64,000 bases of DNA, taken from Lepidodermella squamata (lineage: Eukaryota; Gastrotricha). The position numbers and the translations under genes are program-made. Location: positions 2,480,001-2,544,000 of the forward strand of contig JBLDXI010000009.1 of assembly GCA_047495785.1 (NCBI GenBank), read 5' to 3'. The notes beneath the pieces are model-generated. The model had not been told where the DNA came from and made no database searches. It saw only the letters and a program-made list of their open reading frames with translations. The number at the start of each line of letters is the position of its first letter. The stretch's first letter is position 1. This document shows positions 26,491-38,435 of this stretch, in pieces.

Positions 26491-26778
26491 TAAATGTTGC
26501 TGAACCCAATGTTGAAACTCACCGAGGGTGAGGGTAATATGACTAGAATTATCCAAAAATCCTCACAAAAAAATTGGCAGAAATTGAAATCTCGATTGGA
26601 GAAGATTGCTCACAATTCTGAACTGTGGCACGCGCATCATTGGAAGCATTTATGCTTGGATGGTTTCGGCAAATAAAACTTTATTCGACCAGAAAAATCT
26701 TAAAATTAAAGCTAAATGATCAAAATTTCTCAGACTAGATTTTTTCGCAATCCGGGTGACTTTGAGTTATTCAACATC

Positions 26779-27911
26779 TTATTCGTCATCCTCGTTGGTG
26801 TTTATTTCCGCAAGCTCTGTTGACGTGGTGCTGGCCGATTCAGCATCGCCTTCTCCAGCCATATCATCTTCACTATCACTCGGCTTATACTCTGGGTCGT
26901 CGGGCACCGAGTTATCCGTATGAGAGCCTTGTTGATCCGTTGAAACTTCACTATCACTATCATCCTCATCACTTTCAAAGCCATAGTCAATTTTTCGGCC
27001 CCGAGTTTTCCGCTTATTGTCGCTTGAAGACGGAGGTTTTGCCGAAGACGGGTGAGAATATTCAAGCCAATGCTGAGGATTTTTCCTGTAACATTTCGCC
27101 CCGTATTGACAGGCTGGTAGATCAGTGGACAGTGTGGATGCCACAGTCCCAGGGTCGCAACTAACGTTATTAGGCGAGTAATCTCCATAACCAGGATGCG
27201 AGAATTGTTCGAAATGATTTGGATTTTTGCGTTTGCAATAGTTCCCGTACATACAGCTCGGTCGTTTTGGGGTGATATCGGCGGGTTTCGGAGTTGGTGC
27301 TGAAGAGGTGGCTTGGCTAGGTGATGGCGGGTTAGGTGCCGCTTTGGGCGAAGGGACTTTCTCGTCATTTTTTGAGCTATCTTTCTCAACTTTCTTAGGA
27401 CTTGGGCGGGGCTTAGAGGTCGAGGGAGGCTTTGCTTTTGTCACTGGTTCGTCCTTTTTATCAGCAGTCGATGTCATCCAAGACGGCAATTTTCTTTTAG
27501 GAGCTTCGGGCGACTGGATGTTTTTATCGACTCTAACCAATTGAAAATGAAATGAGTCTGGCAGTAATTTGAAGGAGTCATTATCGCCAAGTTCCTCACT
27601 CTCGCCATTGTGAAGGACCATCATGCGTCCTAATTTCGTTAAATAAGTCGGATTTTTATGAGTCTGAAAATTTGAGAATAATTGAAAAAAATGGGACATT
27701 GCTTGAGAATTTTTACCGATTTTAAGGTGATTTTATCTCCTGCAGAAGTTATTTCGCAGTGATTTCTAGAAATTCGCTTGTCGTCAATAATAATGTCGCC
27801 GATTTTGCCTCGGCCAAGGCTGAAAACTGAATTATCCTCGATTTTTATAGTAACAGCATCATCGGTTTTCGAGGCTCTGAATTTCAATTCGTAAACCGGC
27901 TGACTTGCCAT
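26779..27911 (-). CDS. APLF: aprataxin and PNK-like factor (APLF)
   Basis: Exons 27911–27717 and 27663–26779 give 359 residues. An N-terminal FHA domain (about 1–105: SLGRG, RISRNHCEI, completed in exon 2) binds phosphorylated XRCC1/XRCC4 in known APLF. KRKLPSWM (about residue 120) matches the Ku-binding motif. Two PBZ zinc fingers follow (CMYGNYCKRKNPNHFEQFSH and CQYGAKCYRKNPQHWLEYSH), which bind poly(ADP-ribose). The acidic tail matches APLF's histone-binding end. The protein acts in non-homologous end joining in the nucleus. It is shorter than human APLF (511). The complement of 26680–26685 gives AATAAA. Confidence 0.92.
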
Positions 27912-27929
27912 GTTTAAAAAACCTTGCAA

Positions 27930-28681
27930 ACTTGGGCTTAAGCTATCGCAAAATTCGCCTATATTGATAATGTTGTAGTCGCATTTTTTACGTTCCCTCC
28001 AGTTTTAATAATTGATAAAAAAATGAATGGAACGTATGCGTGTCGCGTTTTAAGCACTTTTTCCTTTATTATACGCGAGTGAAAATACGAGCCTTATATA
28101 CGAGCTACAGGCTTGATATATGGATTACAAATTATAATATGGAAAGTACTACGACATATGTAGTTAACCGGCATGTCCGAAAATTTTCTGACCGATTTCC
28201 TGACCACTTGATTTCTGTGAAAATTACTCGGTATTCAGGCTTGGTTGAAGAGATAATTCATAGAAAATTCTCTCTGTATTATAATATACTTACTACAAGC
28301 CACGTTTTCCTGCTCTCGGTAAATTTAGTAATTTCGGTGAGATTTCTCTTTTTTTATCAGAAAATTCGCAATTTAAAGACTTCGGCGATCCTGATTGAAA
28401 TGCCGAAAATCCTAGTTATCCTATCGAAACTTTCTAGTGAGCAAAACAGACGTTGCAAAACAGACGTGCCTGGGCGAAATTTTTTAACCCGCCAATCAAA
28501 TGCAGTATCCTATCAAAACTGAATTAAGCGCCAATTTTAGCAAGAAAAGCAGACGTTGAACCCACATGGCCGGCAGAAAAATTGACCTACAAATCGGATG
28601 CACATTTAAAATGATCTCAGCTGCGTTCTTCATTCAGTACCTGTCAAATCTTCTCTTAGAAAATTTTTTAAAAGCTAAAAT
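27930..28681. other. divergent promoter region between APLF and the thioesterase
   Basis: The two flanking genes start on opposite strands. A long open plus frame at 28040–28522 begins with GTG, has no family match and is not called. Confidence 0.4.
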
Positions 28682-30074
28682 ATGGAATCATTAGTTGGCC
28701 TGAGGGTTCTGGGCAACTTCAGAAAGGATGCTGAGAAGGAAAATTCGGCTATTTTGGTTCAACCAGCCCTTAGCGAAGCTGTCGTAAAGGCGATGCCGAT
28801 TTCGTTCCAATTCGGCGGCGACATAGCAGCGAATGTCCTGTTATCTGCCTCTTCCCGATTGCTCGAACCATCCAAGCAACAGCCAATGTCTGTTAACATT
28901 GAATACGTTAACCCGGGCAGCTATGCCGAAGATCGCCGTTATCACGTGAAAAAGCTGCGCGAATCGAACAATTTCACGCATTCGTCGGTGAAATTGAAGC
29001 AGGGCGACCGTGTCGTGGCTGCTGCTAACTTGCAATTTCACGCCTATGAACATCAACCTGCCTCGCTTCAGTACGAATCGGCCTATCCTGAAGATTGCCC
29101 GCTTCCAACCGAGCTTGATGACGACTATGTCGCGTTTAAGAAGCTTGTTGCTAATCTGTGAGTCATAATTATTTGATTGATATATTTTTATATTTTTTTC
29201 GCAAAATTAGGCCAGAAATTAGCAGCGAGTCGACGGGATATGGCAAGCGCCAAATGATGATACTACAGGCTCTGGGACTGCAATGTCGACCATGTGATCC
29301 AACGACGTATTTCCGACTGAATAAGGAGCCAAAGACTCGCTTGTTTTTTTGGATGCGTTTCCGTGACAACGGTTTTTTATATTTTAATCTCATTTGCGAT
29401 AATAACTACTTACTTTGGCGGAATAATATTTTGATTACCGTAAATTCCGAAATACAAGCCGAGGCGGCGCTCTTTGTCGGCACTTTGATGTTCTTTGTAA
29501 TGCCGCCTGGGCTTATATTTGAATATTTACGGTAGTTAATTCGCCCAAATTATGCAAAATATTTAATTGAATTTAGTCGGAAATTTTTCCAACATTACAT
29601 TTTGCGGGATTTTCTGAAAAACCAGGATTTAGTATATTATTTAAAATTAATTAAAAAATAACAAAATAGCTGAATTAATTATGCAAAATTGCACGATTTA
29701 TTGGTTGGAGTTTGTTGCCAATTTTTGCTAATTTAATTTTCCTAATTACAGAAATCGCCAAGTTTCATCCTGATATTGAAAACACGACTTGGTCCGCTGC
29801 CATGTTGGCTTACATGTCCGACTACCGAATTCTCGGCTCAGCCCTGCGCCAAAATCCTGAATTTCGCGACGGGAAAACGACAACGTTGTCTCACTCGATG
29901 TGGTTTTCGCCTGATCCTGAGCACCAACTGAAGTCGCCCACTGATTGGGTCCTCTACGACACCCATACTATCATGTCTGGCAACAACACATGCCTATGCA
30001 CAGGTTACATGTGGAACGACAAAAAACAGTTGATTTGTGTTACTAAACAGCTCGGACTTGTACGCCCTAAATAA
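28682..30074 (+). CDS. ACOT8: acyl-CoA thioesterase II / ACOT8-like
   Basis: Exons 28682–29157, 29211–29371 and 29752–30074 give 319 residues, as in ACOT8/TesB. Two hot-dog domains are seen: the first with FQFGGDIAANVLLSAS and VNIEYVNPGSYAEDRRYHVKKLR, the second with TTWSAAMLAYMSDYRILGSAL and LSHSMWFSP...DWVLYDTHT. The family hydrolyses acyl-CoA to free acid and CoA, in animals in peroxisomes. Oddities: the Asp of the DHSMWF motif (TesB Asp204 type) is Ser here, while the late Gln (VTKQLG) remains, and the end RPK is not a clear SKL-type peroxisomal signal. Intron 2 holds a small MITE. AATAAA is at 30103. Confidence 0.87.
29436..29534. mobile_element. 99-base MITE in the thioesterase intron
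   Basis: The ends TACCGTAAATTCCGAAATACAAGCC and the reverse complement of the right end match at ~80%. They also resemble the ends of the 4354–4923 element, with TA at both edges. Confidence 0.65.
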
Positions 30075-30202
30075 TGAGGAGCCGTGCTAATTTAATTTCC
30101 GAAATAAACAAGTATTAGAATAAAATCAATCTGGGGGAAGGTGGAGAGACATTTATTTACAAATAAATCAAATGGGATGAACGAGCAGGTTTTTAACAAA
30201 GA

Positions 30203-30478
30203 TTATCGGCGTAACAATTGGTACCATGGTGCTTTTCTGCCCTTTGGTTTGCTGGCCTCCTTACAGTCGGAATCTTCACCAGGCGCTAGGCACATAAAGC
30301 ACCACAGGTTGATTTTAGAAATCCATGGTATCGGCGTTTGAGTAGCCACATGCCTGACCTGCTTGCCACCAGTCGATGCCGGAGCGACAACTGGGCAGAA
30401 AGTTTCAACCTCGTCGAAACTTAGCTGCGATTTAGGATGCTCATGCGATAGAGCATTTCGCCTAGTCTTGACAGACAT
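30203..30478 (-). CDS. small hypothetical protein, 91 residues
   Basis: A single exon runs from ATG 30478. The stop at 30203 is followed 45 bases on by AATAAA (complement of 30152–30157), which supports a real transcript. It lies tail to tail with the thioesterase gene. The protein is basic, with no signal peptide or membrane helix. A central WCFMCLAPGEDSDCKE segment has a CxxC plus a third Cys and could bind a metal or form a short motif. I do not recognise it. Confidence 0.5.
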   Translation of the reverse strand: MSVKTRRNALSHEHPKSQLSFDEVETFCPVVAPASTGGKQVRHVATQTPIPWISKINLWCFMCLAPGEDSDCKEASKPKGRKAPWYQLLRR

Positions 30479-31044
30479 TTAAAAAAAATTGAATGGGCAG
30501 ATTATTTTTCCCCGGTCTTGAGCATTTTCCTATATCTCTTGAGATTTCGAAGATTTAATTCCTGTGGGGCGATATTTTAAATAAATTAGATAAATCTTTT
30601 GGCTCACTGACGTCTTTGCGGAATCCTATCCTCGATTTTCTAACTTAATTTAATGCGTGGTTTTTTATGTTATTTTTTTTATTTTTAAAATAAAAAATTG
30701 AATTATGTTCTAGTTTAACGAAAATCCGGGGCAATAGCCGGGTTCAAATTCCATTGTTTTCTTATTATAAATTTTTGATTATAAAAGAACGCACACTCGT
30801 TGCGTCACGAAAATAGCGATTAATCGCATCCTTGACGGAACTCATCTTGAATGGTAAATAATTAACGATCAACGTTCGCCGCAGACGTATGATATCAATT
30901 TATCCAGATACCCGAAATTGTGGGTCAACACGTGCGCGGAACTGTTGATCTATGGGCCTAGCACCCATCACATGGCGACGGCTATATCCATCCTCATCAA
31001 CACTTTAATAATTTAACATCGTCTGAGTACGAATAAAAAAACGG

Positions 31045-31052
31045 TATAAAAG
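31045..31052 (+). promoter_or_regulatory. TATA box of PPxY protein 2
   Basis: TATAAAAG stands 116 bases before the ATG at 31161. Confidence 0.5.
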
Positions 31053-31160
31053 GCGGGATTTCTTCCGGTAGAATCTCAGGTGAAGTGCAAGCATGCAATT
31101 CATGTTGCTAGACGTTTTTTGACGAAGGCCCCACGCCGGTCTCTCTGAGGCTGAGATACA

Positions 31161-31976
31161 ATGCTTTCTCGTTCAAGAATTGCCGCAAGAATTACGCCGA
31201 TGGCGACGGACGGCGGACCGCCACCACCTTACGAATCGCTTCTGCCGATAAGGCTAGTCATGCCTTACCCCGAGTCCCCTACAACTGTGACTCGTTTTTC
31301 CAAGTAAGAACTTGTTTTTCAATAACGGGAAATTTCTCAAATTCCTTTAGCCCACCTCTTGATGTAGCAATCCCGTCGTCATCAAAGCCGGTCGACCACC
31401 AACGCCGACCGCCAGCCCTCAAAACCGGCTGCGAAATTGTGCCAGAACTGCTGCGATAATGTCTGTTTTCTCCGGAATGCCATGCGCGATTCCTGCGATG
31501 ATTTTCGCCTGGGGACGGCCGAATGCAACAGCGGCTGAGGTGGACGATCTGCCACCGACTCCGCCGGGTTACCAGTGCCAGGAACTCAACGAGCGACTCG
31601 ACACGGCTAGGAAGAGATACCGCATTTCTATCCTATGCAGCTGTCTTTGCCTGATCAGCATCATAGCAGTTGCCATCATTGCTGTCAACAAAACTGGTAA
31701 TTACTTCGGCAGCTTGAGTGTGGAAGACCGCCTTCAAGCCTCATGTCCCTACCCTCCGAGTAATGACCTTAAAAGGTAAGGCTGGAAATTGAATTTGAAA
31801 TTGAAAATCACCGCTGTTTTTTTAATAGGAATCTGCGAGATGGCCCGGGGTCGACATGGATTGGCCGATTTCCGAGAGCTTGCCCCAATTCGAAAGCGGA
31901 GAGCTATTGTAATTGCGTCGATTTGAAGTACGAAACAGTGTCCTACGTCAACTGCTGTGACAATTTCAACAACTAA
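31161..31976 (+). CDS. PPxY two-membrane-segment protein 2
   Basis: Exons 31161–31303, 31368–31775 and 31829–31976 give 232 residues. The acceptor of exon 2 (GATGTAG) is chosen because it alone restores the frame carrying the family motifs. PPPPYESL lies near residue 22, then NPVVIKAG (NVVIIN in paralogues) and NCARTAAIMSVFSGMPCAIPAMIFAWGRPN, which is TM1 plus the signature. A ~35-residue loop ends with RKRYRISIL, then TM2. The last exon gives a Cys-rich tail: CPYPPS...CPNSKAESYCNCV...NCCDN. The tail is predicted on the same side as the proline-rich head, since there are two helices. Function is unknown; PPxY suggests WW-domain/Nedd4-type partners. Confidence 0.74.
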
Positions 31977-32132
31977 ATAGGCTTATCTCAGTGATTAATT
32001 TTTAGCTTATACCCTGAGTATTTATTGATCAATAAACATGTTTGGAGTGTGCAATTATTGCTCGAGAGTTGACATCGATTTTAGATTGTACAGTACAGGC
32101 AAGCAAAAAAGCGACAGAGCTAAATTTATCTG

Positions 32133-34430
32133 ATGTTGAAAATGTTGGAATTTCGTCAGATTTTCGCTTACACTTTATTCATCGTAGCTTTGACCGTGAA
32201 TTCCTTACTCACCTCGGCTATTGGCGATTCAGAAAATGTGACAAAATTAACGATAGGAACCGGTGAAAATTCTACGGAAGAAACTGAAATCATAGGTTTG
32301 TTGTTTGTTGTTGTTTGTACGTTACCGATATTATCGAAAGAAATTCCTTATTCTCATATTAGCTTCGACCGTCAATTCCTCAACCATCGACGATTCAAAG
32401 GGCAATGTTGATTCGGAAAATGTGACAGAATTAATTGGACCGGGTGAAAATTCTACGGAGGAAACCGAAATCATAGGTTTTTTCTTACCGATTTTTCAAA
32501 AACTCCTTGATTTTCAGGAATTTTATCCAGTTTCAGAACAAGACCTCACAAGAATAATTTTCGCAAATTATTCAAAAAGTCGACGGCCTTTAAAAGATGC
32601 CACGAAAGTTATTGTTGTCGAGGTCCAGCTAAGCGTTTTTGCTATCGATGAAGCTGTAAAATTAAGAAAAACTCACGTTTAATTCGTTTAATTTTTGAAT
32701 TTTTCAGGAAATTAAAAAATCAGAATTGTTAACAACGAGTTCTTTGACAGTCGCCTGGTATGACGAATTCCTGAAATGGGACGAGTTATATCCTCACAAT
32801 GAATCGATACCCGTTCTAACAGTCGATTTAGATGAGATTTGGATACCAAATTTACTTCTTGTTGATGCGTAATTTTTTAAATAATTTTTTAAATTTTCAA
32901 TGGAATTTTTAAAACTTTAGCGAGGAAAGGTACGCTCTAACCAAGCCGAAAGGTTTTATGATGTCAGTCTTCGCGAACGGTTATACTCAATTTTACCCCG
33001 AGGCCACAGTGAGCACATTCTGCGAGATGGATCCAACTTATTTCCCGTTCGACGAACACAACTGTAGTATGACTTTTGTTATGAACGGCGACACAGTGGA
33101 TCAAGTGATGATAAGGCTGGACAACAAGTCTGGCGCGTTCAACTTTTTCCGCCTTGAAGACAGCGAGGAATGGGCGTTGGTTGGTACATGGGCTGATATT
33201 TTCAACAGCTGCATACCCAATGGGGCTGATCAGCCTCCAAATTGTTACTCTGGGGCAGTTTTTTACATGTTGCTTCAAAGGAAAAATCTTTACTCGCTGG
33301 TTTCAATACTCGTGCCTGCTTTGATTCTTTCCTTAGTCGGCAGTTTCACCTTCATTATACCGGTCAGTTTTATCAGAAAACTTGTACCGGAACCAAATTT
33401 GCGGTGAATGGAACCTAATTTGATGTAGCGGAGCCAAACTCGAAATATTAAAAGATACACTTTTCGAATAATTTTAGGAATTCGAGGCAAAGCATGATTT
33501 CAGGATGGAACACTTGGCCCATGCAGAAGTTTGATTCAATGGCTATTTATTTGTAGCTATTTTGGCCAGGCTTGGTTCCCTTGAAAGAAGTCCAAAAGAA
33601 GTCCCAAGATTTAGCTCCGCTCACCTTAAATTTGGTTCCAGTAAAAGGAGGATCCCAGTTTTATTACCAATAATTTTTCGAAAAATCGTGTTTTTTAAGG
33701 TGGAGGATGTTGTGAAGTTGCGAATTACGGTTACTTGCTTGTTGGCTGTGGTCATTTTCCAGGCGACTGTTAACCATTACGAGATGCCAACGTCCTCAGA
33801 ACACCTGCCTCTTCTTTGCGTGTATCTGGATCTAATAAGTATGTACATCGCCTGGGCCATGGGATGCCAAGGCCTAGCTGTCTATTGCTACGAAAAATCC
33901 CGAATTCCTGGAAATGTACATTTTCCAACATTCCAGATTTCCAATTTAATATGAGATTTTTTCAGACTATGAATCCCTGCCTACGAGCAATCGGCGGATT
34001 TTTCAAATTTTCCCTGAGATTTTCGGCGATTAAAAGCTTTTTCCTGGAGATATTTCCCGGGCCTAATACCGGTGAAGGGCAAACTGATCAACCTAAGGAC
34101 GAACTGCTGTCGCGATATCGTGATTTTGAAACGACGAAATACAGCTCAGATCTATGCGTTTCCCGCGAAGAACGACTGACGGCTATTTTCGGCGAAGATG
34201 ATTTTAAAGCCCGAAAATTGAGTAAGAAAAAGCTGGCATCAGACCTCGACCCAACATACTGGCTGACATTCAGCGGATTGGTTGAAAAATTCGGTTTCAT
34301 CACGTATTTGCTGATGGTTTTAATAACTCCGATCGTCATATTTTACCGACTCCCGCCCAGAACGACTGGTCTAATTACCAGACCGCCGGCTTATTTATGG
34401 AAAGAAGGCAATGCTACTACGAGTCTATAA
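32133..34430 (+). CDS. Cys-loop ligand-gated ion channel subunit 1
   Basis: Exons 32133–32295, 32363–32476, 32537–32655, 32708–32868, 32921–33362, 33700–33915 and 33966–34430 give 559 residues. There is a signal peptide, then a ligand-binding domain with W.D..L.W..., the Cys loop CEMDPTYFPFDEHNC (13 between), and four membrane helices: NLYSLVSILVPALILS, a TM2/TM3 pair in exon 6, and a last one, LVEKFGFITYLLMVLI. The Cys loop and PF.D fit the nicotinic-receptor-like superfamily. No vicinal CC is present, so it is not a classical nicotinic alpha subunit. Exons 1 and 2 contain a duplicated ~115-base unit. AATAAA at 34568 reaches close to the next gene's 3' end. Confidence 0.83.
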
Positions 34431-34604
34431 TGGTTGCATTCGGAAATATTGTTGTTAGTAACGTCATCTTTGCGGCAGTAGACAATACAGCTTCGACTGA
34501 TCGCCGCTCCGTCGCTGAAAGTTCGACTAGAATAAGGAAATAGGTCATCAGCGCCCCAGCTAACTGTAATAAAAAAATGATGTAATTATAAAAATTAAGG
34601 TGGA

Positions 34605-36105
34605 TTATTTATAAATTACAGCCATAATTGATTCGTTTCGCAAATAAAGCAGATTAAAGAAGGTCAGTGAAACAGGTTCGGAACCGCATTGGCCAAGCAA
34701 TACTAAGAACTGGAAATCATTTTTCAAAAAAATTAAATAAAAATCAAAAAATTAAAAATGCCCAAAATAAATTAAATTTTAATAAATTTCAATTTTTTTT
34801 AAATTTACCTCTACACCATTAGCTGCATCATCGCCTTGAAAAACGTGGTGAGTTTGAACTTGATATAGCGCATCTCGAACGCTCTGAGCTTTGAAGTTGA
34901 GAAAAGCCGACACAAATAAGTGGCAGATGAGGAATAGGAAGCAAGCACTCGACCATGCGGCGAATGTGAGTCGCATCAAAAAATCATCACCACCCCACCC
35001 CAACTGATAGGCCATCGCTAGAAATCCATAGAAGCCGAAAGCCATTGAAGCAGCGATGCAGAATCGAGCGACACTATCTAGTTGTTTCACGCTGTTGGCT
35101 AAAAATCGATAGGCCCGACGAATATTGTCGATTTCTAGGCGAAAAAACTGGAGAGTTGGCCGATCTGGTTGCAGCGGCATCCCGTCGATTGTTTCTATAA
35201 CTGGTGTTATCGCATTTTCATAGGTACTTTTCGCATCGTCTTCCTCCTGTTCCTCAGCTTCACTAGCATTTTCCTCCAGTTCTGCTTGACATTCCGCCAA
35301 TTCAATTTGCTCGTGGATAAAATTTTTCATGTGCCAAAATCGGCTGGCGAATTCGAAGGTGAGGCAGCAGATAAATAAATTGACGAAAATTGTAGCTGAG
35401 TCGGAGACAAATGAGAGAAATGCGACGAAGCCAACGCTTGTTAGGTAATAGGACTCATATTCCGGGGCTCCGAAAATTTGGTAGAAAGGCGCAACCATCG
35501 GCCCGAAAAGCTCCTTCCTCACGGTAGCCGCCACCGTGATCAGTGTATTATTCGTGAAAATGAAACCCCAACAAAATGCGTGAATAACTGGTCGAAAAAA
35601 ATTCAAAATTAATTTTGAAAAATTAAATAAACTCACAATAAAAAAGGCGGCACCTTTGTTTTGTGAAGAGTTTGCTATTGTCAAGCCAAAACGAGTTCCA
35701 CGATGTCACTCGATTTTCATCTCGGCCTGTCTTATTCTTCGCTATAAAGTTTTCGGTGTCTAATAGGTCAAATGTCTCGAGCCATCTATCCACGCCGTTC
35801 GAGCAGGTTTTAAGGAGGAAGGCCGTCCGAAGCAAGGCGCTGGTCAAATAGTAACCGGCGATCATTCCGGCGTACGAAACGCTCGAAACTCGTTTCGGGA
35901 CGTAGTAGAAGAGCAGCATTTCCCGGCAACAGTTGAGCCAGCCGAAGAAGCATAAACTGATCGGGTAGATGTAGTGCCAAAGCGTGTATTTCGGCTTGCA
36001 TTCATCGCTAGTTTTATGTCGCCAGCCTTTGAGCGACACTGTCGGATATAGGCCACATAATTGGAGGGAAATCAGCATTGGGTAGATGTTTTCCCTGTGT
36101 GTCAT
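34605..36105 (-). CDS. gustatory-receptor-like seven-pass protein
   Basis: Exons 36105–35637, 35587–34809 and 34709–34605 give 450 residues with about seven hydrophobic helices: two to three in exon 1 (LWHYIYPISLCFFGWL, SYAGMIAGYYLTSALL), three or four in exon 2 with a long acidic intracellular loop between them, and a last one spanning the exon 3 junction region. Length, helix count, the big loop before the later helices and the small last exon fit insect-type GR and animal GR-like (GRL) chemoreceptors. No diagnostic TYhhhhhQF motif is clear, so the family call is from architecture. It is tail to tail with the channel gene, with overlapping 3' regions likely. Confidence 0.6.
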
Positions 36106-37061
36106 GATTTTTCAGCTTTGAGATATTATTGAACATCCATCGCAGACGGAATTTTTAAAAATACTATTGATTAAAGTACTAAATAAAATGCTGAGAAGCT
36201 GAGATATAGACAATTTTGCAATTTGCATAAATTATTATTATTATTATCGATTCGTCAAAGAAAATTTGGCAAACATATATCGCAGGATATTTGAAATCAA
36301 GAAAAAATGCGGCAACGCGGTATATTTGGTGATTTTTTTAGATATATTACAGGTGTTTCGTGATTGATCAACCATGCACGCAGGGCAAAAAACCCGCATT
36401 GGATGTTGATAGTCCTCAGAGAGCCATTTATACAACTGAAAATCGATTTAATGTGTTGTAATTTCTCTGGGATAAAATGCGAAGGCTGGTCAACTTTATT
36501 GATATCGATTGTAAGCGATGAATATCGCCAGAATGACCGAATCAAGTTCGGAAAAAGAAACGCTAAATTTTTTGTTTCCGGCGAGTGATTATTAATCGCG
36601 AATTGGGTTATTTCCTGCCTACTTGTTCACGGCTGACTAGGTAATGAGATCACGTTATCACGGTATACTGAAACGGCGGTTAAATTTGGACCCGGTAAAT
36701 TTGATAAATCTTTTGACTGTTTTCGTACTCTACTATACAGGTAGTTCGAAAAATGTTGGTGCAATCACGTGAAGTGTGGAAGATCAGTTGTCCAGCGTAC
36801 CAAGTACCAAATGTAGAGCATTTTCAATCTAATTTCCCACAAAATTGAACAATAAACTTTAATCCGATTTCTGAGATTTTTTCCACCTCAAGCTAAAGGT
36901 GTCCACGCATACCATTCTACAATATTTACCTGCGTTTTACATTATAGATGTTCTTTGCTATTCGCGTAAACAGAATTCAGAATTCAGAAATGGCAAAGAA
37001 ATTAGAGCGAGGACTTCAGAGCAAAACGACAAAAGAGCAAATTAATTAATTGTAATGGCTT
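36106..37061. other. spacer without a gene
   Basis: I see no coding frame with support, only AT-rich sequence. Confidence 0.5.
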
Positions 37062-37069
37062 GTTTCAGT

Positions 37070-38021
37070 CAAGGGAAGGAGGCGAAACTGGATTAATAAA
37101 CAATGGTTTTTAATCCGTGTCCAAGCACACAGAAGCGAGAAAAAGACATCGAAAAGTGTGTTTTACGAAAGTGCAAAAAATTGAAATTGAAAAAATCGCC
37201 CTGCATCTTTCCATGCAAAAGTATCGTAGGGGATAACTCATAACATAGGCCTCCGATTTTCGATCTGAAAATATATTCTTACTCGTCACAACGAGTAGAC
37301 CACGATGGGCTATTTATTTTTGAAAATTACCCTAAAACTTTATTTTTTTAAATTGTCAAAGTTTCCGTTATTTTTCGTTTTTCATTTCATTTTATGGCTA
37401 AATATAAAGAAGATCGCATGTTTGGACCTCTCGCCACAGAACTCGGATTAATTTCCAGTTACTATAGCATGTGTTAGTTTTATTTATAGTATGCCCGGGC
37501 GGCGCTATAGGCACGAGTTATTTCAATGAAAAACATTGGCTCGTCAAAAGAAGAAAGATTTGATATTAAATATAATAATTTTGAGGAATTTTGATTTTGG
37601 TGTCTATTTTTTCAATGTAAAGAGCCCAGATTTGTTGGTTCTTGAGTTACCCAATATGTAATGCGAAATAAGCTGCGAAATAAGTAACGCCGAGTGAAAC
37701 GTGTTGTGCTTACAATGAATCATGCAAAAAAAAGATAAACAACTCTGCTTTGTAGGCAAAATGACTATAAAATTTTAAATTTCGCGCCAAAATAACATGT
37801 GTCAAGGTCGAATTTTCAAAAAATAGCCTATCGTTATGAGAAACACGTGTTTAGGTAAACTGGAAATTATCAAGTCGTGGAAATTCGTATTTCAATAGTT
37901 ATCCCCTAATAATCGATCAAAAAAATCGATGAAATTTCGGCACACACTTTTGAGGTCTTTTTCAAAAAATTTCTGAACGCCAGATGGTGCAAAAATAATC
38001 CAGTTTCGCCTCCTTCCCTTG
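37070..38021. mobile_element. hAT-like nonautonomous transposon
   Basis: The ends CAAGGGAAGGAGGCGAAACT (37070–) and its reverse complement (–38021) are perfect over ~26 bases, and further similarity extends ~150 bases inward (GAAAAAGAC..C.AAAAGTGTGT; AGGGGATAACT). GTTTCAGT at 37062–37069 and again at 38022–38029 is an exact 8-base target duplication. A CA(A/R)GG start plus 8-base duplication is the hAT hallmark. No transposase frame remains. A short U-turn of GCGACAAAAC repeats lies just right of it. Confidence 0.85.
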
Positions 38022-38435
38022 GTTTCAGTGTGTTTTCTTGAAGTAGCCAACGCGAGAGCTATCGTTAGACAGCAAACGCGACAAAACGCCAAATTTTTTA
38101 TTTCGCGACAAAACAGCAAAAAATAGCGAAAAGATTGTGTTTTTGCTGTCATGTCGCAAATAATGCAATCCGCTGTTTTGCAGCTTTTGCTGTTTTCGCG
38201 CCATGCCGAGCCGAGCTATCATTGAATTGCGTAATTTGCGTAATATTTTTCCTTAATTTTCTCTTTTTCGTTGATCTGATTCAAGTTTGCTCTAACTTTG
38301 CTGCTTCGATAAATTATTTATCTCAAATTGAATTGCTCTTTTGTCGTTTTTTTCTATTTTTCTCTTTCTTTTTTCGTTTTTTCAATTGCTCCAAGTCCTT
38401 GCTGTTTTCGGGCAAATAGCATATTGATCCTATCC

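Larger units (their letters stand above)
23683..26778. other. repeat-rich spacer
   Basis: No gene is supported over 3 kb. It holds a 35-base tandem array, a duplicated ~200-base segment (24030–24240 and 25895–26115), a small foldback (24991–25100) and a larger foldback (26123–26490). Three loose copies of GATAACTTTTTCxTTT lie at 24690–24820. Confidence 0.6.

Noticed and set aside
28040-28522. 160-codon plus-strand frame between APLF and the thioesterase
   Set aside because: It starts with GTG, has low-complexity hydrophobic composition, no family match, and lies across promoter sequence.
30725-30760. GCCGGGTTCAAATTCC, like a tRNA T arm
   Set aside because: No anticodon arm, acceptor stem or D arm could be fitted around it.
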